Source: Amycolatopsis sp. 2-15 (GTDB lineage Bacteria > Actinomycetota > Actinomycetes > Mycobacteriales > Pseudonocardiaceae). From it: a stretch of DNA of 64,000 bases. The stretch covers positions 444,001 through 508,000 of the forward strand of contig NZ_CP127294.1 in assembly GCF_030285625.1 (NCBI RefSeq). The letters are read 5' to 3'. The position numbers and the translations under genes were made by a program. The notes below the pieces were generated by a model. That model was not told the origin of the DNA. It did no database searches and was given only the letters and a program-made list of their open reading frames with translations. Below, one piece after another: positions 8,077 through 16,074 of this stretch; the first letter of the stretch is position 1; every line of letters begins with the position of its first letter.

Positions 8077-8916
8077 TCAGTCGAACGCCGCCGCGTTGCG
8101 CGCGCACCAGGCGCCGAACGTCCTCGGCTCCCGGCCCAGCAACCGCGAAACCGTGTCGGTGCGCGAACCTTCGACGTCGGCTCGCATCAGCGCGGCGGCC
8201 TCCAGCACGGCCTCGGCGAGCGCCGGCGGCGCGCCCGCCGGGAAGCGCGACCGCACGATCTCGTCGGGCGAGCTCGGCTCCCGCACCTCGATGTCCCGCC
8301 CGAGCGCGGCGGACAGGATCGCCACCTGATCCGCCACCGTCAGCAGTTCGCCTCCGTCCAGCACGTACTCCGCACCCTCGTGCCCGTCCGACGTCAGGAC
8401 CACCGCCGCGACGGCCGCGATGTCGGCGGTGTCGATCGGCGCCTGGCGGCCGGGCCCGAGGGCGTCCAGCACGTACCCGGCACGCACGGATTCCCGCCAC
8501 TCCAACGCATTCCGCATGAATCCACCCGGCCGCAGGATCGTGAACGGGATTCCCGACGCCCGCACGAGCTCCTCGCGCTCGTGGTGCCAGCGGCCCATCT
8601 TCGGCATCGGGTCGCCGAGCCCGTTGCTCGATGACAGGTGCACGACGTGGCGCACGCCGACTTCGCGGGCCGCCGCAACAGCGTTGGCCACGCCAGTGGT
8701 GCCCAACCCGGGCGTCAGCAGGAAAAACCGCTCCACCCCCGCGAACGCCGCGGGCAGTGTCGATGGCTCCTCAAGATCGCCGACGACCACCTGCGCGGGC
8801 AGGTCCGCCGCGCGGGCGGGATCGCGGGTCAGCGCGCGCACGTCCGCACCCGCGTCCACCAGCTCACGGACGAGATCGCGGCCGATGTTCCCGGTGGCTC
8901 CGATGACCAGTAGCAT
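8077..8916 (-). CDS. NAD(P)-binding NmrA-family oxidoreductase
   Basis: A 279-residue atypical short-chain dehydrogenase. The glycine-rich nucleotide motif VIGATGNIGRD lies at the very N-terminus, followed by VRALTRDPARAADLPAQVV, whose basic residues suggest NADP(H). HVVHLSSSNG and PFTILRPGGFMRNALEW match the NmrA/quinone reductase 2 subgroup; the classical YxxxK catalytic pair is absent, as usual there. ATG 8916 has GGGGA upstream. It is divergent from a MarR regulator, with paired repeats in the shared 87-bp spacer, so it is probably a redox- or ligand-induced enzyme controlled by that regulator. Confidence 0.83.
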   Translation of the reverse strand: MLLVIGATGNIGRDLVRELVDAGADVRALTRDPARAADLPAQVVVGDLEEPSTLPAAFAGVERFFLLTPGLGTTGVANAVAAAREVGVRHVVHLSSSNGLGDPMPKMGRWHHEREELVRASGIPFTILRPGGFMRNALEWRESVRAGYVLDALGPGRQAPIDTADIAAVAAVVLTSDGHEGAEYVLDGGELLTVADQVAILSAALGRDIEVREPSSPDEIVRSRFPAGAPPALAEAVLEAAALMRADVEGSRTDTVSRLLGREPRTFGAWCARNAAAFD

Positions 8917-8939
8917 GAGTTCCCCAGATCGTTTGCCGT

Positions 8940-8986
8940 CTAACGACTTCACGAAAAACGTTAGCCGGTAAATGATTAGCCGTCAA
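8940..8986. promoter_or_regulatory. Candidate MarR operator in divergent promoter
   Basis: Between the NmrA and MarR genes lie an inverted pair CTAACG (8940-8945) / CGTTAG (8959-8964) and two direct copies TTAGCCGGTAA (8961-8971) and TTAGCCGTCAA (8976-8986). The spacing of 15 bp and the location between divergent starts fit an autoregulated MarR operator. Binding is inferred. Confidence 0.45.
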
Positions 8987-9003
8987 TCGATTGAGGAGGC
9001 GTG

Positions 9004-9444
9004 ATGCCCGAGTTCCTCGACCTGTTCAGCAAGACGCACAAGGCGGTCCGCGCGCTCTCCGACTCGGCGATGCGGGACCACGGCCTGCACGAGGGCCAGA
9101 ACGTGCTCCTCGCCGCGCTCTGGGCCGACGACGGCGCCACCCCCGGCGAGATTGCCGCCCAGGTGCGCGTCACCACGCCCACCGTGGTCAAGATGGCCAC
9201 CCGCATGACCGCCGCCGGCCTGCTCACGCGCCGCCGCGACGACAAGGACAACCGCCTCGTCCGGCTGTGGCTCACCGACGCCGGGCGCGCGCTTCAGGAG
9301 CCCGTGGAGGCCGAGCGGCGCGAGCTGGAAGCCAAGCTCACGGCGAGCCTCACCGAACCCCAGCGAGACCAGCTGCAGGCCCTCCTCGCCCAGGTCCACT
9401 CCTCGGCGAGTGAGCTGCTGGCCGAGCCCAGGAAGCTCGGTTGA
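9004..9444 (+). CDS. MarR-family transcriptional regulator
   Basis: A 146-residue winged-helix regulator. The recognition region reads TPGEIAAQVRVTTPTVVKMA and the wing RRRDDKDNRLVRLWLT contains the conserved D-x-R-(N)-x2-V element of MarR proteins. N- and C-terminal helices for dimerisation are present. AGGAGG at 8994-8999 precedes both GTG 9001 and ATG 9004; I use the ATG because spacing to the GTG is a single base. It is divergent from the NmrA-type oxidoreductase, which is its most likely target together with itself. Its stop abuts the convergent marC gene. Confidence 0.88.
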   Translation: MPEFLDLFSKTHKAVRALSDSAMRDHGLHEGQNVLLAALWADDGATPGEIAAQVRVTTPTVVKMATRMTAAGLLTRRRDDKDNRLVRLWLTDAGRALQEPVEAERRELEAKLTASLTEPQRDQLQALLAQVHSSASELLAEPRKLG

Positions 9445-10074
9445 TCAGAAGTTCCCGGCGATGAAGCCCTTCACGGAGTTCGCCACCAGCTCCACGGCGA
9501 TCGCCGCCAGCAGCAGACCGGCGATCTTCGCGACGAGCGTGATGCCGCTTTCCTTGATCAGCCGGATCACTACGCCGGAGAAGCGCATGCAGGTGTAGAT
9601 CACGAAGTGCACGGCGATGATCGCGCACCCCAGCGCGATGTAGGCGCCGAGGTGACCGTCGGCCTGGCGGACGAACACGATCGTCGCCGCGATGGCGCCC
9701 GGGCCGGCGAGCAGCGGCGTGCCGAGAGGCACGAGGGCGACGTTGACGTCGTCGGCCGCTTCGGGTTCGTTGCCACCCTTGCCCGTGAGCAGCTGCAGCG
9801 CGATGAGCAGGAGCAGCAGGCCGCCGGCGCCCTGCAGCGCGGGGATGCCGATGCCGAGGTACGCGAGGATCGCCTGCCCGGCCACGGCGAACAGCGTGAT
9901 GACCAGCAGCGACACCAGCACGGCTTGGCGCGCCGCCTTCACTCGCGTGGCCATCGGCTTGCGGCCGACGAGACTCAGGAACACCGGCACGGTGCCCGGC
10001 GGGTCCATGATCACGATGAGTGTGATGGTGGCACTGATGAACAGCTTCGCGTCGAAGAACTGCGCGACGCCCAT
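9445..10074 (-). CDS. MarC-family integral membrane protein
   Basis: A 209-residue protein with six predicted transmembrane helices in the MarC (UPF0056) pattern: ISATITLIVIMDPPGTVPVF near the N-terminus contains the family DPPG element, then QAVLVSLLVITLFAVAGQAI, GAGGLLLLLIALQLL, and VPLGTPLLAGPGAIAATIVF with the second family element. Function is unproven; the historical link to multiple antibiotic resistance was withdrawn for E. coli MarC. It starts one base after the stop of the PHP gene, so the two are cotranscribed. Confidence 0.9.
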   Translation of the reverse strand: MGVAQFFDAKLFISATITLIVIMDPPGTVPVFLSLVGRKPMATRVKAARQAVLVSLLVITLFAVAGQAILAYLGIGIPALQGAGGLLLLLIALQLLTGKGGNEPEAADDVNVALVPLGTPLLAGPGAIAATIVFVRQADGHLGAYIALGCAIIAVHFVIYTCMRFSGVVIRLIKESGITLVAKIAGLLLAAIAVELVANSVKGFIAGNF

Positions 10075-10075
10075 C

Positions 10076-10939
10076 TCAGCCCTTCACGATCTGCGACCCG
10101 GTGGCGCGTGCGACGAGCTGTTCGAACTGACCGGGGTCGGTCGTCTCCTGGCCGAGGCTGATCGTCTTGTTCGTGCCGTGGTAGTCGCTCGACCCGGTGC
10201 GGATGAGCCCCAGCTCGTCGGCGAGCTCACGCGTGCGGACGCGCGTGGCGGGCTCGTGGTTGGGATGGTCCACCTCGACGCCGGTCAGGCCGCGGCGGGC
10301 GAGGTCACGCAGGGTGTCCTCGCTGATCGTCGCGCCGCGGCTGTAGGCGAACGGGTGCGCGATCACCGTGACGCCACCCGCGGCGACGATCATGTCGATC
10401 GCTTCTTCGACGGGGGTGTCGTGGCGCGGCACGTAGTAGCCGCGGCGGCTGCCGAGGTACTCCGCGAAGGCTTCGTCGACGCTCGACACCAGCCCGGCCC
10501 GTACGAGCGCCTGCGCGAGGTGCGGGCGACCGGCCGGCGAGTCGGCGGGCAGCAGGCCCATGATCTCGTCGGCGTCGATCGGCAGGCCGTCGGCGGACAT
10601 GCGGTCCGCCATCGCGCGCAGCCGCGTGCGGCGTTCGGCCCGCAGGCGCGTCTGCTCGGCGACGAGCGCGGGCGCGGCCGGGTCGAAGAGGTACGCGAGC
10701 AGGTGCACACTGATTCGCCAGCCCGTTTCCGGGTCGACGGACACGGTGGACAGCTCGGCGCCGGGAACGAGTGTCAGCCCGGGCGGGAGGGCCTCCGCCG
10801 CCGGCGCCCAGCCGGCGGTGGTGTCGTGGTCGGTGATAGCGACCACGTCGAGGCTGGCCTGGACGGCGGCCTCGACGAGCCCGGAAGGGCTGTCGGTGCC
10901 GTCTGAGGCCGTGGAGTGGGCGTGCAGGTCGATGCGCAT
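10076..10939 (-). CDS. PHP-domain metal-dependent phosphatase
   Basis: About 287 residues with the four PHP motifs: IDLHAHSTASDGTDSP at the start, AITDHDTTAG, a Glu in LVPGAELST, VIAHPFAYSR and a final SGSSDYHG-type motif (TGSSDYHGTNK). These supply the trinuclear metal ligands. The layout matches RNase AM / nucleoside 3',5'-bisphosphate phosphatases (YciV/TrpH), so hydrolysis of pAp-like nucleotides or 5' trimming of short RNA is likely. I chose ATG 10939; an in-frame ATG three codons upstream (10948) is possible. It is coupled to marC. Confidence 0.85.
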   Translation of the reverse strand: MRIDLHAHSTASDGTDSPSGLVEAAVQASLDVVAITDHDTTAGWAPAAEALPPGLTLVPGAELSTVSVDPETGWRISVHLLAYLFDPAAPALVAEQTRLRAERRTRLRAMADRMSADGLPIDADEIMGLLPADSPAGRPHLAQALVRAGLVSSVDEAFAEYLGSRRGYYVPRHDTPVEEAIDMIVAAGGVTVIAHPFAYSRGATISEDTLRDLARRGLTGVEVDHPNHEPATRVRTRELADELGLIRTGSSDYHGTNKTISLGQETTDPGQFEQLVARATGSQIVKG

Positions 10940-11003
10940 CGTGACCATTCTCGACGATGCGCTGCGTCACAGCGACCCCGGTACCTGGGACAACGCCCGC
11001 AGG

Positions 11004-11564
11004 TCAGCCGACGGGCTTCTTGCCCCTCGCGGCACGCTGCGCCTTGATCATGGAGAAGCGCTCGGCCTGCTTCTGCTTGTCGCCGAACACCAGCTCCGAG
11101 ATCGTGTCGTAGAACTCCTCGGGCCGAGGCAGGTAGTCGATGCGGTTCAGCGCCTGGATCTGACCGGCGGACTCGACGACCATCGTCCCGTAACCGAGCA
11201 CCCGGCCCCAGCCGGGCCGCTCGTAGGTGAGGTCGGTGACCTTCGTGATGGGCATCATCAGCACCTTCGTGGTGATGACGCCCTTGGTCAGCACGAACCG
11301 CTTGTCCGTGACGACGAGGCGCTCGACCCACCACTGGACCACCGCGTAGGCGAACCGCAGCACGACCAGCAGCGCGACGTACCAGAGAATGTTCTGCACC
11401 ACCCACAACGACGGTGGCAGCAGGTACGAGACCAGCACACAGACGGCGAGCAGAGCCGCCGCCTCGAACGTGTCCCAGAGCAGCACTGCCCAGTGGCGGC
11501 GGATGCGGATGACCCGCCGCTCGGTGTCGAGCAGGTACTCGTCGGGGTCGCGTGGCGCGAACAT
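11004..11564 (-). CDS. PH-domain (bPH2, YdbS-like) membrane protein
   Basis: A 186-residue protein with two adjacent transmembrane helices (FEAAALLAVCVLVSYLLPP and NILWYVALLVVLRFAYAVV) followed by a bacterial PH domain with the family signature VTDKRFVLTKGVITTKVLMM and LTYERPGWGRVLGYGTMVVE. Such proteins sit in the inner membrane and their partners are mostly unknown. The start MFAPRDPDEYLLDTER is at ATG 11564. It is followed by the PHP gene 64 bases downstream and preceded by a tiny membrane protein gene, all on the minus strand. Confidence 0.85.
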   Translation of the reverse strand: MFAPRDPDEYLLDTERRVIRIRRHWAVLLWDTFEAAALLAVCVLVSYLLPPSLWVVQNILWYVALLVVLRFAYAVVQWWVERLVVTDKRFVLTKGVITTKVLMMPITKVTDLTYERPGWGRVLGYGTMVVESAGQIQALNRIDYLPRPEEFYDTISELVFGDKQKQAERFSMIKAQRAARGKKPVG

Positions 11565-11583
11565 GTCTCGAGGTTATCCCCCG

Positions 11584-11748
11584 TCAGCCGTTGAAGACGT
11601 TGCTGACGAACGAGACCACCGATTCGGCCGAGCTACGGAGGAAGTCGACGATGTTGCCGACGAGACCCGCCGCCTGGTTCGGCTGAGCGATCACGAAGAA
11701 CAGCACCAACGCGATACCCACGAGACCCGCAAGCTTCTTCGCGTTCAC
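11584..11748 (-). CDS. Small single-helix membrane protein
   Basis: A 54-residue protein beginning at GTG 11748 (MNAKKLAGLVGIALVLFFVI). One transmembrane helix covers about residues 7-22, followed by a polar turn AQPNQAAG and an amphipathic tail IVDFLRSSAESVVSFVSNVF. A TTG 12 bases upstream is an alternative start. It precedes the PH-domain gene by 19 bases and may be cotranscribed. Similar short proteins occur in other actinomycetes, but I know of no assigned role. Confidence 0.6.
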   Translation of the reverse strand: MNAKKLAGLVGIALVLFFVIAQPNQAAGLVGNIVDFLRSSAESVVSFVSNVFNG

Positions 11749-11931
11749 AGCGATCAATCCCGTCTCTAAACGTGGCACCGGAAAACTGACTTTCTACGTT
11801 GTACCGCACCAACCACCCACGCGGCAGGAAAGTCCCGCGCATGGGTCAGCAGGCCGTCCGAAGTGTACCGTATGGCTACTCTCCGTGTACAGCGTGACCA
11901 TTCTGGGATTGACACAGTGGGGATGACACTC

Positions 11932-12333
11932 ATGGACACCCGGGTGCCCTGCGTGGGCGGCATCGTGTTCGACGACCAGGGCAGGCTGCTGCTCATCGAG
12001 CGTGGTCACGATCCGGGCAAAGGCCTCTGGTCGCTGCCCGGTGGCCGCGTTGAACAGGGCGAAACGGACACCGAAGCCGTCGTCCGCGAGCTGCGCGAAG
12101 AGACCGGACTCGACGTGACACCGCACACATTCGTGGGCATGGTCGCGCGCGGCCCTTACGACATCCGGGACTACGAGTGCACCGTCGCCGGCGGAACCCT
12201 CACACCCGGCGACGACGCCGACGACGCCCGCTGGGTCGACTCGGCCGAACTGGTGGAGCTGGACACCTCGGGCCGGCTCGTGGACTTGCTTTTCATCACC
12301 CTGCGTGACTGGGGTGCGTTGCCACGCGCGTGA
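11932..12333 (+). CDS. NUDIX hydrolase
   Basis: A 133-residue protein with a perfect Nudix box, G-x5-E-x7-REU-x-EE-x-GU, read as GGRVEQGETDTEAVV then RELREETGLD. The preceding strand LLLIERGHDPGKGLWSLPGG is typical of 8-oxo-dGTP or ADP-ribose type enzymes, and the substrate is not predictable. ATG 11932 lies nine bases after GGGG; ATG 11923 and GTG 11863 are in-frame alternatives. It diverges from the small membrane protein gene. Confidence 0.88.
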   Translation: MDTRVPCVGGIVFDDQGRLLLIERGHDPGKGLWSLPGGRVEQGETDTEAVVRELREETGLDVTPHTFVGMVARGPYDIRDYECTVAGGTLTPGDDADDARWVDSAELVELDTSGRLVDLLFITLRDWGALPRA

Positions 12334-12575
12334 TTCGGTCGGGGTTATTCCGCGGCGCGGCGATTGCTTGCGCGAATGTTCGTGGGTTTCCTACGCCGGT
12401 GAATGGTGTTGTCCCCGCACCGACCGCCGGGTGAGCACGGGAAATGCGGGTTGCGCAATTCCGTATCAATGCATCTGCATGTGACGACGCAGGGGCGCGC
12501 GGTCCGCCGGTGTGACTGATGGGGTGAATGTGACGCAGGTTACACAGCGTGCAGCTGGTACACCTGCGCGAGCCG

Positions 12576-13691
12576 TCAGGCCGGCAGCCAGGTCATGCGC
12601 TGCCCGCGCGGCGTCGTCCGGGCCAGCGCGCGGGCCACGGGCTTGCCGTCGGACCACGAGACCAGGCCGAGCACGCAGGAGTCCGACGAGCCGGGCGCCG
12701 GGGCGTCCAGGTCGGCGCGATCGGGCAGCACGAGCTTGAGGCCGGCCTGGTAGAAGCCTTCCGTGACCCACCAGAGCGGACGCGTCGCCGCGAGCGCGGC
12801 CAGCTCGGCCACGAAGTCGGCCCGGCGGTCGCCGAAGTAGGCCAGCGCGTGGCTGGTCAGGACCACCAGCGGCAGCTCGGCCGGCAACGTCGCCGCGGCC
12901 GCGGCCAGGTCGTCCACGCCGTCGCCGGCGATCAGGGTCGGCACGTGCTTGCGCTGTTCCGCGGCGGCCGTGCGCAACAGACGGATGCGGTCCGGCTGGT
13001 CGGCCCAGACGCAGGCCTCCAGCCAAGCCAGCTCGTCCTCGTCGGCGAGGTCGACCGGGGCGCGGTCCAGACCGGCGCGCGCGGCGATGGAGACCTTCTT
13101 CGGCAGCTTCGGCAGCACGGCACCGGGCGCGAGGTCCAGGGCGCAGTGCAGGCCGACGGCGGCCTTGGCGGGGCCGGCGACGAGCTGCTCACCGCCGTCG
13201 CACTGGTAGCGGTAGGAGAAGCGGTCCAGGCCGAGCAGCAAACCCGCGCTGCACCCCACCTCGAGCAGCGCGATCTTGCCGCCCGCTTCCTTCGCCGCCG
13301 CCGCGACCGCGGGGTAGACGAGCGCCGCGCGGCGGACCTCGTTGGTCTGGGTGTAGCGCGTCGAAATCAGTTCGCGGGCCTTGTCCGCGCGTTCCAGCAG
13401 GAAGGTGCGGAACAGCGGCCAGGTCTCGTTGTCCACGCCGTCGAAACCGCCGAGTGACGGGTAGTAGCGCGACAGCGGGTGGATCGGGTCGGCCTGGATG
13501 AGGCGGTGGGCCGCGGCCAGCAGCAGGGTGCCGCGCGCCTCGTCGCCACGGGCGTCGGTGAGCAGGCCGGCGATGTCGTCGTCCTCGGCCGACTGCGTGG
13601 CGAGGTGGTCGTACAGCGGCGAAACGCCGCGCGCCTCGACTTCGGCGAACGTGCGCAACCGGCGCTTGATCTCTTCCAGGGCGATGGCCAC
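12576..13691 (-). CDS. DUF2332 family protein, SAM-methyltransferase-like
   Basis: 371 residues. A central element IALLEVGCSAGLLLGLDRF (about residue 140) is a methyltransferase motif I, and DIAPGAVLP-type and VLTSHALAYFGD segments match DUF2332, a family of actinobacterial and proteobacterial proteins of unknown function. GTG 13691 is supported by AGGAGG seven bases upstream. The C-terminus RTTPRGQRMTWLPA resembles the final strand of the family. The 242 bases on its 3' side contain no gene; the 160 bases on its 5' side lead into the corA leader. Confidence 0.8.
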   Translation of the reverse strand: MAIALEEIKRRLRTFAEVEARGVSPLYDHLATQSAEDDDIAGLLTDARGDEARGTLLLAAAHRLIQADPIHPLSRYYPSLGGFDGVDNETWPLFRTFLLERADKARELISTRYTQTNEVRRAALVYPAVAAAAKEAGGKIALLEVGCSAGLLLGLDRFSYRYQCDGGEQLVAGPAKAAVGLHCALDLAPGAVLPKLPKKVSIAARAGLDRAPVDLADEDELAWLEACVWADQPDRIRLLRTAAAEQRKHVPTLIAGDGVDDLAAAAATLPAELPLVVLTSHALAYFGDRRADFVAELAALAATRPLWWVTEGFYQAGLKLVLPDRADLDAPAPGSSDSCVLGLVSWSDGKPVARALARTTPRGQRMTWLPA

Positions 13692-13852
13692 CCGCGCTCC
13701 TCCTCGAACAACTCCGTGCCGGGGTACTGTGCCGATCGTTACCGATCCGACCACAGTCACGGCCGAATGGCTTCGTCCCAACGGTTACCTGCCGCGTGGG
13801 GGTCGGCCTGCTTTTGGCCGGATCAGTAACCCCGCCTGAGCCACTTGCGACA

Positions 13853-13867
13853 CTCACCGGTGGTGAG
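13853..13867. promoter_or_regulatory. Palindrome upstream of the corA leader
   Basis: CTCACC-GGT-GGTGAG is a perfect 6+3+6 inverted repeat about 100 bases before the leader ORF of corA. It could be an operator or part of a promoter (TTGCGA lies directly before it). No regulator is identified. Confidence 0.3.
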
Positions 13868-13964
13868 GAGTACCCTCGACCATTGGTGTTCGTGCGTCAA
13901 CGCGAGCCCCACCACTCTCCGCGTCTCACGATCGCGCCGGCCCGAAGGAGGTGAGGAACGCCCC

Positions 13965-14042
13965 ATGAGTAGTGGCGATAGTCCGCTCCCTAGTAGTCCC
14001 AGCGTTCCCGCTTCGCCGGCCGGCCGATCTTTCTCCTGGTAG
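13965..14042 (+). CDS. Ser/Pro-rich 25-aa leader peptide upstream of corA
   Basis: A short ORF with an excellent Shine-Dalgarno region (AAGGAGG at 13945 and GAGGA at 13953, seven bases before ATG) encodes a peptide starting MSSGDSPLPSSPS and ending PAGRSFSW. Nine of 25 residues are Ser and five are Pro. It ends 98 bases before corA and its codons overlap one arm of a long RNA helix. Proline-rich leader peptides control Mg2+ transporter genes in enterobacteria (mgtL, and corL before corA); an analogous role here is my inference. The peptide itself is probably dispensable, the act of translating it being the signal. Confidence 0.6.
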   Translation: MSSGDSPLPSSPSVPASPAGRSFSW

Positions 14043-14091
14043 GTCCGGCGCAAAGGGAACGCCGGTGATGCCGGACGGACGCTGAAGTCCG
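14002..14091 (+). promoter_or_regulatory. Candidate attenuator with mutually exclusive helices, corA 5' leader
   Basis: Helix A pairs GCGTTCCC (14002-14009) with GGGAACGC (14055-14062) and, inside it, CGCCGG (14014-14019) with CCGGCG (14045-14050). Helix B pairs GTCCGGC (14043-14049) with GCCGGAC (14070-14076). Helices A and B share bases 14045-14049, so they cannot coexist. A third hairpin, CGGAC-GCTGAA-GTCCG (14076-14091), touches the end of B. The left side of helix A lies within the leader ORF, so a ribosome there would block A and favour B. No U-tract follows, which argues for Rho-dependent or structural control rather than an intrinsic terminator. Confidence 0.5.
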
Positions 14092-14140
14092 CCTGGCCGT
14101 CGTCTTCGTGTTCCACCACGACGCCAGCCCAGGAGATCCC

Positions 14141-15229
14141 ATGCCTGCCATCCCCTCCCTCGGAGGCCTTCGCGGTCGCGGCGGCAGCCGCGCCAAGCCG
14201 ATGCTCGAGCGGCCGATCCCCGTGCCCTTGTCGGCGTATGTCGTCGACTGCGCGGTGTACGTCGACGGCGCGCGCTTGCCCGGCCGCTGGACGCATTCCG
14301 AGGCCATCAAAGAGGTGCGCAAGCGGCACGCGGGGTTCGTCTGGATCGGACTGCACGAACCGGACGGAGAGCAGATCCAGGGCATCGCCGACACTTTCGG
14401 GCTCCACGAGCTGGCCGTGGAAGACGCGCTCGAAGCCCACCAGCGGCCGAAGCTCGAGCGCTACGACGACACGCTCTTCCTGGTGCTCAAGACCGTCCGC
14501 TACGTGGAGCACGAGTCGCCGACCACGGCCAACGAGATCGTCGAGACCGGTGAGCTGATGGTGTTCCTGGGCCGCGACTTCGTGATCACCGTGCGCCACG
14601 GCAACCACTCCGGTCTCGCCCGGCTGCGCCGCGACATGGACGACGACCAGGAGCGCCTGAGCCTCGGCCCGGCCGCGGTGGTCCACGCCATCGCCGACCA
14701 CGTGGTGGACCACTACCTCGAGGTCTCCAGCCGCATCGAGTCCGACATCGACGAGATCGAGGCGCAGGTCTTCGCGCCGCGTTCGCTGGTGAGCGCCGAG
14801 CAGATCTACCTGATGAAGCGGGAAGTGCTGGAGCTGCGCCGCGCCGTGCTGCCGCTCGCCACGCCCGTCTCGCGCCTGGCCGAGGGCTACACGCGGCTGG
14901 TGCCCGACGAGGTGCGTTCGTACTTCCGCGACGTCGCGGACCACCTCGTGACGGTGTCCGAGCGCGTGGCCGCGTTCGACGAGCTGCTGAGCACCCTGGT
15001 CGACGCCACCGTCGCGAAGATCTCGCTGCAGCAGAACACCGACATGCGCAAGATCACCGCGTGGGCCGCGATCATCACCGTGCCCACGATGGGCGCGGGG
15101 ATCTACGGCATGAACTTCGACTACATGCCCGAGCTGCACTGGAAGTTCGGCTACCCGATCGCGGTCACGGTGATCTTCGCGATCTGCCTGCTCCTGTACC
15201 GAATATTCCGGAAGAACGGCTGGCTCTAG
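14141..15229 (+). CDS. corA: CorA-family magnesium/cobalt transporter
   Basis: A 362-residue CorA-type channel subunit (functional pentamer in the cytoplasmic membrane). The N-terminal alpha/beta domain and long stalk helix are followed by the signature YGMNFDYMPELHWKFGYP, containing the GMN selectivity motif, and by two C-terminal transmembrane helices (ITAWAAIITVPTMGAGI and PIAVTVIFAICLLLYRIF), ending in the basic RKNGWL. ATG 14141 follows AGGAGA. It sits behind a leader-peptide/attenuator region and is followed by a 38-residue membrane protein. It is equivalent in family and neighbourhood to Rv1239c. Confidence 0.93.
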   Translation: MPAIPSLGGLRGRGGSRAKPMLERPIPVPLSAYVVDCAVYVDGARLPGRWTHSEAIKEVRKRHAGFVWIGLHEPDGEQIQGIADTFGLHELAVEDALEAHQRPKLERYDDTLFLVLKTVRYVEHESPTTANEIVETGELMVFLGRDFVITVRHGNHSGLARLRRDMDDDQERLSLGPAAVVHAIADHVVDHYLEVSSRIESDIDEIEAQVFAPRSLVSAEQIYLMKREVLELRRAVLPLATPVSRLAEGYTRLVPDEVRSYFRDVADHLVTVSERVAAFDELLSTLVDATVAKISLQQNTDMRKITAWAAIITVPTMGAGIYGMNFDYMPELHWKFGYPIAVTVIFAICLLLYRIFRKNGWL

Positions 15230-15281
15230 GCCGCCACGCGGTCCCCGTTCCTTCACCCGGTAGCGCTACAGGAGCACCCCC

Positions 15282-15398
15282 ATGCCTCGTTTGCTGACCA
15301 ACCTCAAGTTCTGGGCCCTGACCCTCGGGATCGCCTGGATCCTCGGCATCATCACCGTGATCAGCCTCAACCCGGGGTTCTCTCACGGCATGAAGTGA
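15282..15398 (+). CDS. 38-residue single-pass membrane protein downstream of corA
   Basis: An ATG preceded by AGGAG opens a 38-codon frame beginning MPRLLTNLKFW and ending PGFSHGMK. Residues 10-29 (FWALTLGIAWILGIITVISL) form one strong transmembrane helix with a basic N-terminal end. It lies 52 bases after corA and 25 before the phosphoesterase, on the same strand, so all three may be cotranscribed. No family is recognised. A small-protein modulator of CorA is possible but unsupported beyond position. Confidence 0.6.
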   Translation: MPRLLTNLKFWALTLGIAWILGIITVISLNPGFSHGMK

Positions 15399-15423
15399 TG
15401 CCGCCAGGCCTTACCCTGGGCGC

Positions 15424-16074
15424 ATGCCCAAGGCGCTGGTGGTGGCGGACGAGGTCGACGAGCGGCTGTGGACCGGTGCGGTCCGCTCGCTCGATGTCGA
15501 CCTCGTGGTCGCCGCCGGTGATCTGCCGTACGACTACCTCGAGTTCCTCGCCGGCGCGCTCGACGTGCCGTGCGTGTTCGTGCCAGGCAACCACGATCCC
15601 GACCTGAGCGGCTACACGCGTTACGGCGGACTGTCCATGAAGGACGGTTTCCCGACCGAGTGGCCCGGCCCGGCGGGCGGGATCAACGCCGACGGACGCG
15701 TGGTCGACGTCGCCGGGCTCCGGTTCGCCGGGCTCGGCGGCTCGATCCGCTACAACGAGGGCCCGAACCAGTGGACGCAACACCAGCAGTCGCGCCGGGC
15801 CCGCGGGCTCGAGTGGCGCGCGAAGTGGCGCCGCCGCGACGGGCGCGAGATCGACGTGCTGCTCACCCACTCCCCTCCGCGGCACCTCGGGGACCGCGAA
15901 GACCCACCACATCGCGGTTTCGCCTGCCTGCACCGCACGATCGCCACGCTGCGGCCGCGCTGGCTGCTGCACGGCCACATCCACCCGCACGGCGAACCGG
16001 TGCCCGACCGCGTGGTCGGCACCACCCGCGTGCGCAACGTGGTGGGCCACCGGATCATGGAGTTCTCGCGATGA
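15424..16074 (+). CDS. Calcineurin-like metallophosphoesterase
   Basis: 216 residues. The metal motifs of the family are readable: an Asp in VVADEVDERL, AAGDLPYDY (GD), VPGNHDPD (GNHD), LLTHSPPRHL (GH-type His) and LLHGHIHPHG (GHxH). The first motif has DEVDE in place of the usual D-x-H, so one metal ligand may be altered. Substrates of this class range from cyclic nucleotides to phosphoproteins. Its stop overlaps the ATG of the next gene (ATGA). Confidence 0.85.
   Translation: MPKALVVADEVDERLWTGAVRSLDVDLVVAAGDLPYDYLEFLAGALDVPCVFVPGNHDPDLSGYTRYGGLSMKDGFPTEWPGPAGGINADGRVVDVAGLRFAGLGGSIRYNEGPNQWTQHQQSRRARGLEWRAKWRRRDGREIDVLLTHSPPRHLGDREDPPHRGFACLHRTIATLRPRWLLHGHIHPHGEPVPDRVVGTTRVRNVVGHRIMEFSR

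Noticed and set aside
13868..14140. M-box (ykoK) magnesium riboswitch before corA, suggested by GGTGAGG.
   Set aside because: The other conserved M-box segments are absent, and the GGTGAGG sits in the Shine-Dalgarno region of a leader ORF.
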